64,000 nucleotides of DNA from Punctularia strigosozonata HHB-11173 SS5 (taxonomy: Eukaryota; Basidiomycota; Agaricomycetes; Corticiales; Punctulariaceae): NCBI RefSeq assembly GCF_000264995.1, contig NW_006767456.1, positions 38,052-102,051 on the forward strand, in the 5' to 3' direction. Of this stretch, positions 60,644-64,000 are shown piece by piece. Position 1 is the stretch's first letter; each line of letters begins with the position of its first letter. Position numbers and translations under genes: made by a program. The notes beneath the pieces are model-generated. The model was given only the letters and a program-made list of their open reading frames with translations. It was not told the origin of the DNA and did no database searches.

Positions 60644-62558
60644 ATGTCTCCTCCATCAGATTCTTTGCCTGATACCCAGTCGGACGTTCACGTCAGCAGT
60701 CTTGCGAAGCGCATTCATGGCTGGAGCTGGCAGGCGGTGAGTACTTCCTTCCACTGTCTGGATGAGCATTAGGTTTGCTCATGCTTTTGCTAGTTTCCCA
60801 TCGGTATGGGTACTGGCGCCGTGTACGTTTCGCTCGCCGGCCTGAAGAACCACTCGTCTACGCTCACAAGCGTAGAGACATTCTTCTATTTCCTGAACAT
60901 GGCCCTCTTCCTCCTCAACACCACCACGCTTGCTCTACAAGCCATCCGTGAGCTCCTCATTCTCATGCGAATGCAGCACTCTTACTCGCGATCGATAGTC
61001 TATCCCCGCCAGTCGCTGCGTCTCATCAAGGACCCTGTTAAGGGCGTGTTCGTGCCCCTTGTCGTCTTATCTTTCGCGACGATCATCATCGGCACGATCA
61101 ACTACGGCGTACCTCCTGGACATGTGCATCCGAACTTCATCTACAACTTGTTCTGGTGGGTGTCCTGTCGGTATGTCCTAGTGACACTCTAATATCCGAT
61201 CCCTACCATAGGGCATACGTCACACTCGCTGTCGTTGTCTGCTTCCCCATGCTTATGATCTGGTGAGCAATCCATCTCCTTCGCTGCGTGCGCATGCCTA
61301 TCCCGTCTTTCCAGGTTCAACCAACCACATGATATCAAAACGTTCACTCCAGGTAACGCTTATCTCTCGATGTGGCTCTCTCACGATGCTCATCGTCCGA
61401 CAGCATGGGCGTTTCTGATCTTCCCTATGGTAACGTTCACGCTCATAATCTGTAACAAGCTTAGGCAAGCTTAACCATGGCTCAGATGCTCGTCGGTGTC
61501 GTTGCTTTTAATGTTCTGCGCGTCATTTCACCGACCGATACCCGCGCCATTGGCGTCCTCGTCACCGGCTACTTCTTCCAAGGTCTTGGCTTCTTCATGA
61601 CCTTCTTTTACATCTGCATCTATATCATACGGTTCGCCGATTCCTTGTTCGAGGCGCCACATGGGATGTTCATACTGCGTGTTAGGATTATGACGACTGG
61701 CTTCATGGATGGGCACCAAGCAAACGGCGCGTTTGTCGCATGCGGTCCCCCCGGGTTCACCGCCCTGGCCCTGCTCAACCTTGGAGCGCGTGCAAAAGAA
61801 ATGTGGGTCACATCCATTACTGAGCGAGAAATCTTTGGACTAATGCAAGACATCGAATAGCCTGCCCGCTCACAACCTCGTCTCTCCTAACGCCGGCGAG
61901 ATCATGTATGCGTGCTCAGCCCTCGGCGCGCTCCTGCTCTACGGCCTCGCCGTGTTCTTCTTCGTCTTCGGTGCATTGCCGTACTGGTTCAAGGTCCGTC
62001 ACTCCTCGGGCTTCGAGTACAAGCCACGTCGTATTCTAACGTTCCTGAACCCTAGTTGCACAAGCACCTCCACGAGATCCTGGGATGCTGGGCGCTGACT
62101 TTCCCCAACGTAAGCAATTATATCCACTCGTTAACCATGGTCTTGTCGCTGAGGCGTCGCCGTTCTCTGCGATGCTATAGGTTGGCTGGATCGCAACAAC
62201 CAAGGTGCTGGCCGACACATTCGTCATCCCGGGCTTTTACGTCGTGCACCTCATCATGGTCATCCTCATGTGCATTGCCTGGCTGATTCTCTTCGCGCTC
62301 ACGATTCTCGCGTTCTGGAAGGGCAAGATCTTCATGGCCAAGGATGAGGAGGTCCTCCGGGACACGTCAAGCCTTCTGGCGAAGGACGCCGAGAAGGGGC
62401 GTCGTTCGAGTTCGACTTGGGTGGGCGCGGCAAGGAGCGGCCATCCGAGCATCACCGGCCCGTTGGACCTGGACGCACGCGTGGACGCGAACAGGACGGG
62501 CAGGGTGGATACTCTCCACCTCGGAGGACTGGGACACCCGGAAAGCAACCGTTTCTGA
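60644..62558 (+). CDS. SSU1: Sulfite efflux pump SSU1-like (TDT family)
   Basis: Start MSPPSDSLPDTQSD at 60644; the first intron follows HGWSWQA, exactly as in the neighbouring paralogue. Then FPIGMGTGAVYVSLAGL, YPRQSLRLIKDPVKGVF, FATIIIGTINYGVP, AYVTLAVVVCFPMLMIWF, LVGVVAFNVLRVISPTDTR, GYFFQGLGFFMTFFYICIYI, GHQANGAFVACGPPGFTALA, ALLLYGLAVFFFVFGALPYW, CWALTFPN and ILMCIAWLILFALTILAFW. A tail with RRSSS and many charged residues ends it. Ten helices, no disruption. The PGFTALA and GMGTG motifs support the TDT family; whether sulfite or a dicarboxylate is the cargo cannot be read from sequence. Confidence 0.9.
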
Positions 62559-62895
62559 GTTCCCGCCTATATCGCTGGAGGCCATTTCTTGCTCATAGAA
62601 CGCTCGGACTTTCTTGGACAAACCATTATCGCACAGCATCCCTGTCTATAGATCTTATATTCGACTAGACCACAACCCATAGATTTTGTGCGGTCGCACT
62701 CTTGCATCATCCGTGTGGATAGATAACACACCCAACTATATTACACTGCAGCGATATGTCTAATAAGTAGTACAGAGGCAATGTGATCTGTGCATTTCTG
62801 TGATTGTTTGTGCGCCTGGTAGTAGGGATGAGGTACGAAGATAGAAGACAACTTGGTAGCAGCAGTGACAGATCTGAGTAACGGAAATTTTAGAA
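62559..62895. other. Intergenic between convergent genes
   Basis: About 340 bases of 3' flanks, no gene seen. Confidence 0.5.
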
Positions 62896-64000
62896 TCAAA
62901 CGGTTCGTCTGATCGGGTTCGTTCTGTATTGAGCCAAGGGATGGTTCGCTGGATGATTTGGTATAGGCCGCAGGCGACAAATCTCGCACAGGTCAAAATC
63001 GGGGCAAGCCGGGTGCATGCACTGCACAAGACGACCTCAGACCGGAACACTACGAACCACGGGCGAGCGACTTGCCTTCCAGCGCACGCCCAGGATCACG
63101 TTCTCGCAACGATCACAGAAGATAGACGTGCCGGGGCGCGGGGCCGTGGCCACCCGCGCGCTCCTTATCTTGTACATGACGTGCGTGGTGGGGTGCACGT
63201 CGGGAAGCGCTTCGCAGTTCTCGCAGAGGTCGAAATCCGGGCAGTTCGGGTGGGTGCACTGCGATGGGGTCGGGAGTTTATTGGATGAAGACGGAGGAGA
63301 CGGAAAGAACCTGCCTTGTACCGAACGCCAACGACTTTGTTGAGGCATTTGTCACACGTGGCTTCATGTACGGGGGGACGCGCGGGGCCGGCAGGTGGGC
63401 GCTGAGTCCCTGGGGGTTACAGTGAGGGAAGACTGGGAATCGAACACATGCTTACGATGTAATCGGCGGCCTCCCGGACGCGGACGAACTTGTGCGGGTG
63501 AATGCCATAGACTCCACTTGGGGAGGACATCAGCGCTGGACGTTCGGTGGCTAGATCATACACTGCACTTACGGAAAGCATTCGTGGCAGCTATCCCAGT
63601 CTGGACAGTCGATGCATTTCTGTTCAGGGAATCATCAGCAAGGGAGGCGGAGGTGCGATAGGAGGCCCACGGTTGCATACATATCGTGCTCCAACGATTG
63701 GACGCCCACAACGATCGCAGTGCGCGTTGTGTAGCTCCCCCACTCCGAGTGGCCCCACTGGGCCGACGGCAGACGGGAACACCATTGACGACTCGCTCCA
63801 GCCCGCCTGGTCATTCTTGTCATCGAAGTCGACGAGCATCTTGCGCAGTTGCTCTCTGTCGAACTTGTCGCGACAGAACGGACAACATCCGGCTCGTTCG
63901 CCCGACTTCGCAGCCTCCGCCAGGATCTTGCAGGTGCACGATCCGCAAAGGATGTGTCCTGCCGCTCAGACAATATGAGTACATTGCCCATATGCACGCA
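62896..64000 (-). CDS. RING and ZZ-type zinc-finger protein, 5' end beyond window
   Basis: The right edge cuts the gene inside a RING finger: GHILCGSCTCKILA and CCPFCRDKFDREQL supply its last Cys/His ligands. Four ZZ units or half-units follow: CDRCGRPIVGARY with KCIDCPDWDSCHECF; a degenerate stretch HPHKFVRVREAADYI; CDKCLNKVVGVRY with KCTHPNCPDFDLCENC; CDRCENVILGVRW with KCMHPACPDFDLCEIC. The final exon ends NPIRRTV. In three of the modules an intron sits next to the Lys after RY/RW, and two of these have GC donors (at about 63314 and 63075). RING plus ZZ suggests a ubiquitin ligase that docks on modified or N-terminal tails. The substrate is unknown. Confidence 0.8.

Overview
The window is nuclear DNA of a filamentous basidiomycete, most likely an Agaricomycete (a wood- or plant-decay mushroom). 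Most genes are cut by 45-70 nt introns with GT-AG borders. Several families are typical of Agaricomycetes: DUF6533 integral membrane proteins, a TPR-CHAT protein, SLIP-GC-like GTPases, a secreted pectin methylesterase and a class I G-alpha. All gene models were read by eye from translated exons and splice borders; no search was run.

Layout. 1-18.2 kb is mostly housekeeping: the 3' part of a class 2 dihydroorotate dehydrogenase (+), a fragment of an aspartic peptidase (+), a basidiomycete protein with a nuclease-like E-x-K core (-), a G-alpha subunit (-), the ubiquilin DSK2 (+), a DUF6533 protein (+), dihydrolipoamide dehydrogenase LPD1 (-), a second DUF6533 protein (-) and a Nudix hydrolase (+). 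18.2-22.2 kb is gene-poor. 22.2-35.3 kb holds a pterin-4a-carbinolamine-dehydratase-like domain fused to four zinc knuckles (-), a pectin methylesterase (+), a 161-bp Harbinger/Tourist-type MITE, a glutathione S-transferase (+), a 1,142-residue TPR-CHAT caspase-like protein (+) and an S10 serine carboxypeptidase (+). 35.7-40.6 kb holds an RBR E3 ubiquitin ligase (+), whose 3' end is repeated exactly (905 bp) across an assembly gap of Ns. 41-46 kb has a partial and a full DUF6533 gene, a striking pair of perfect inverted repeats, and a Ser-rich unknown gene.

46.4-52.1 kb is the most notable locus. A 5,628-bp DNA transposon has 13-bp terminal inverted repeats, a perfect 8-bp target duplication and an apparently intact six-exon transposase of 1,633 residues. 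It sits inside an intron-containing tRNA-Ala(CGC) gene; the two tRNA halves lie on either side and rejoin into a full cloverleaf. Downstream are a SLIP-GC-like large GTPase carrying an in-frame stop, two head-to-head SSU1-type sulfite/dicarboxylate (TDT) transporters, and the 3' part of a RING plus four-ZZ zinc-finger protein that runs off the right edge.

No operon-like functional coupling is expected in this organism. The nearest thing to a theme is ubiquitin and protein quality control (DSK2, RBR ligase, RING-ZZ protein), spread over 55 kb and probably coincidental.
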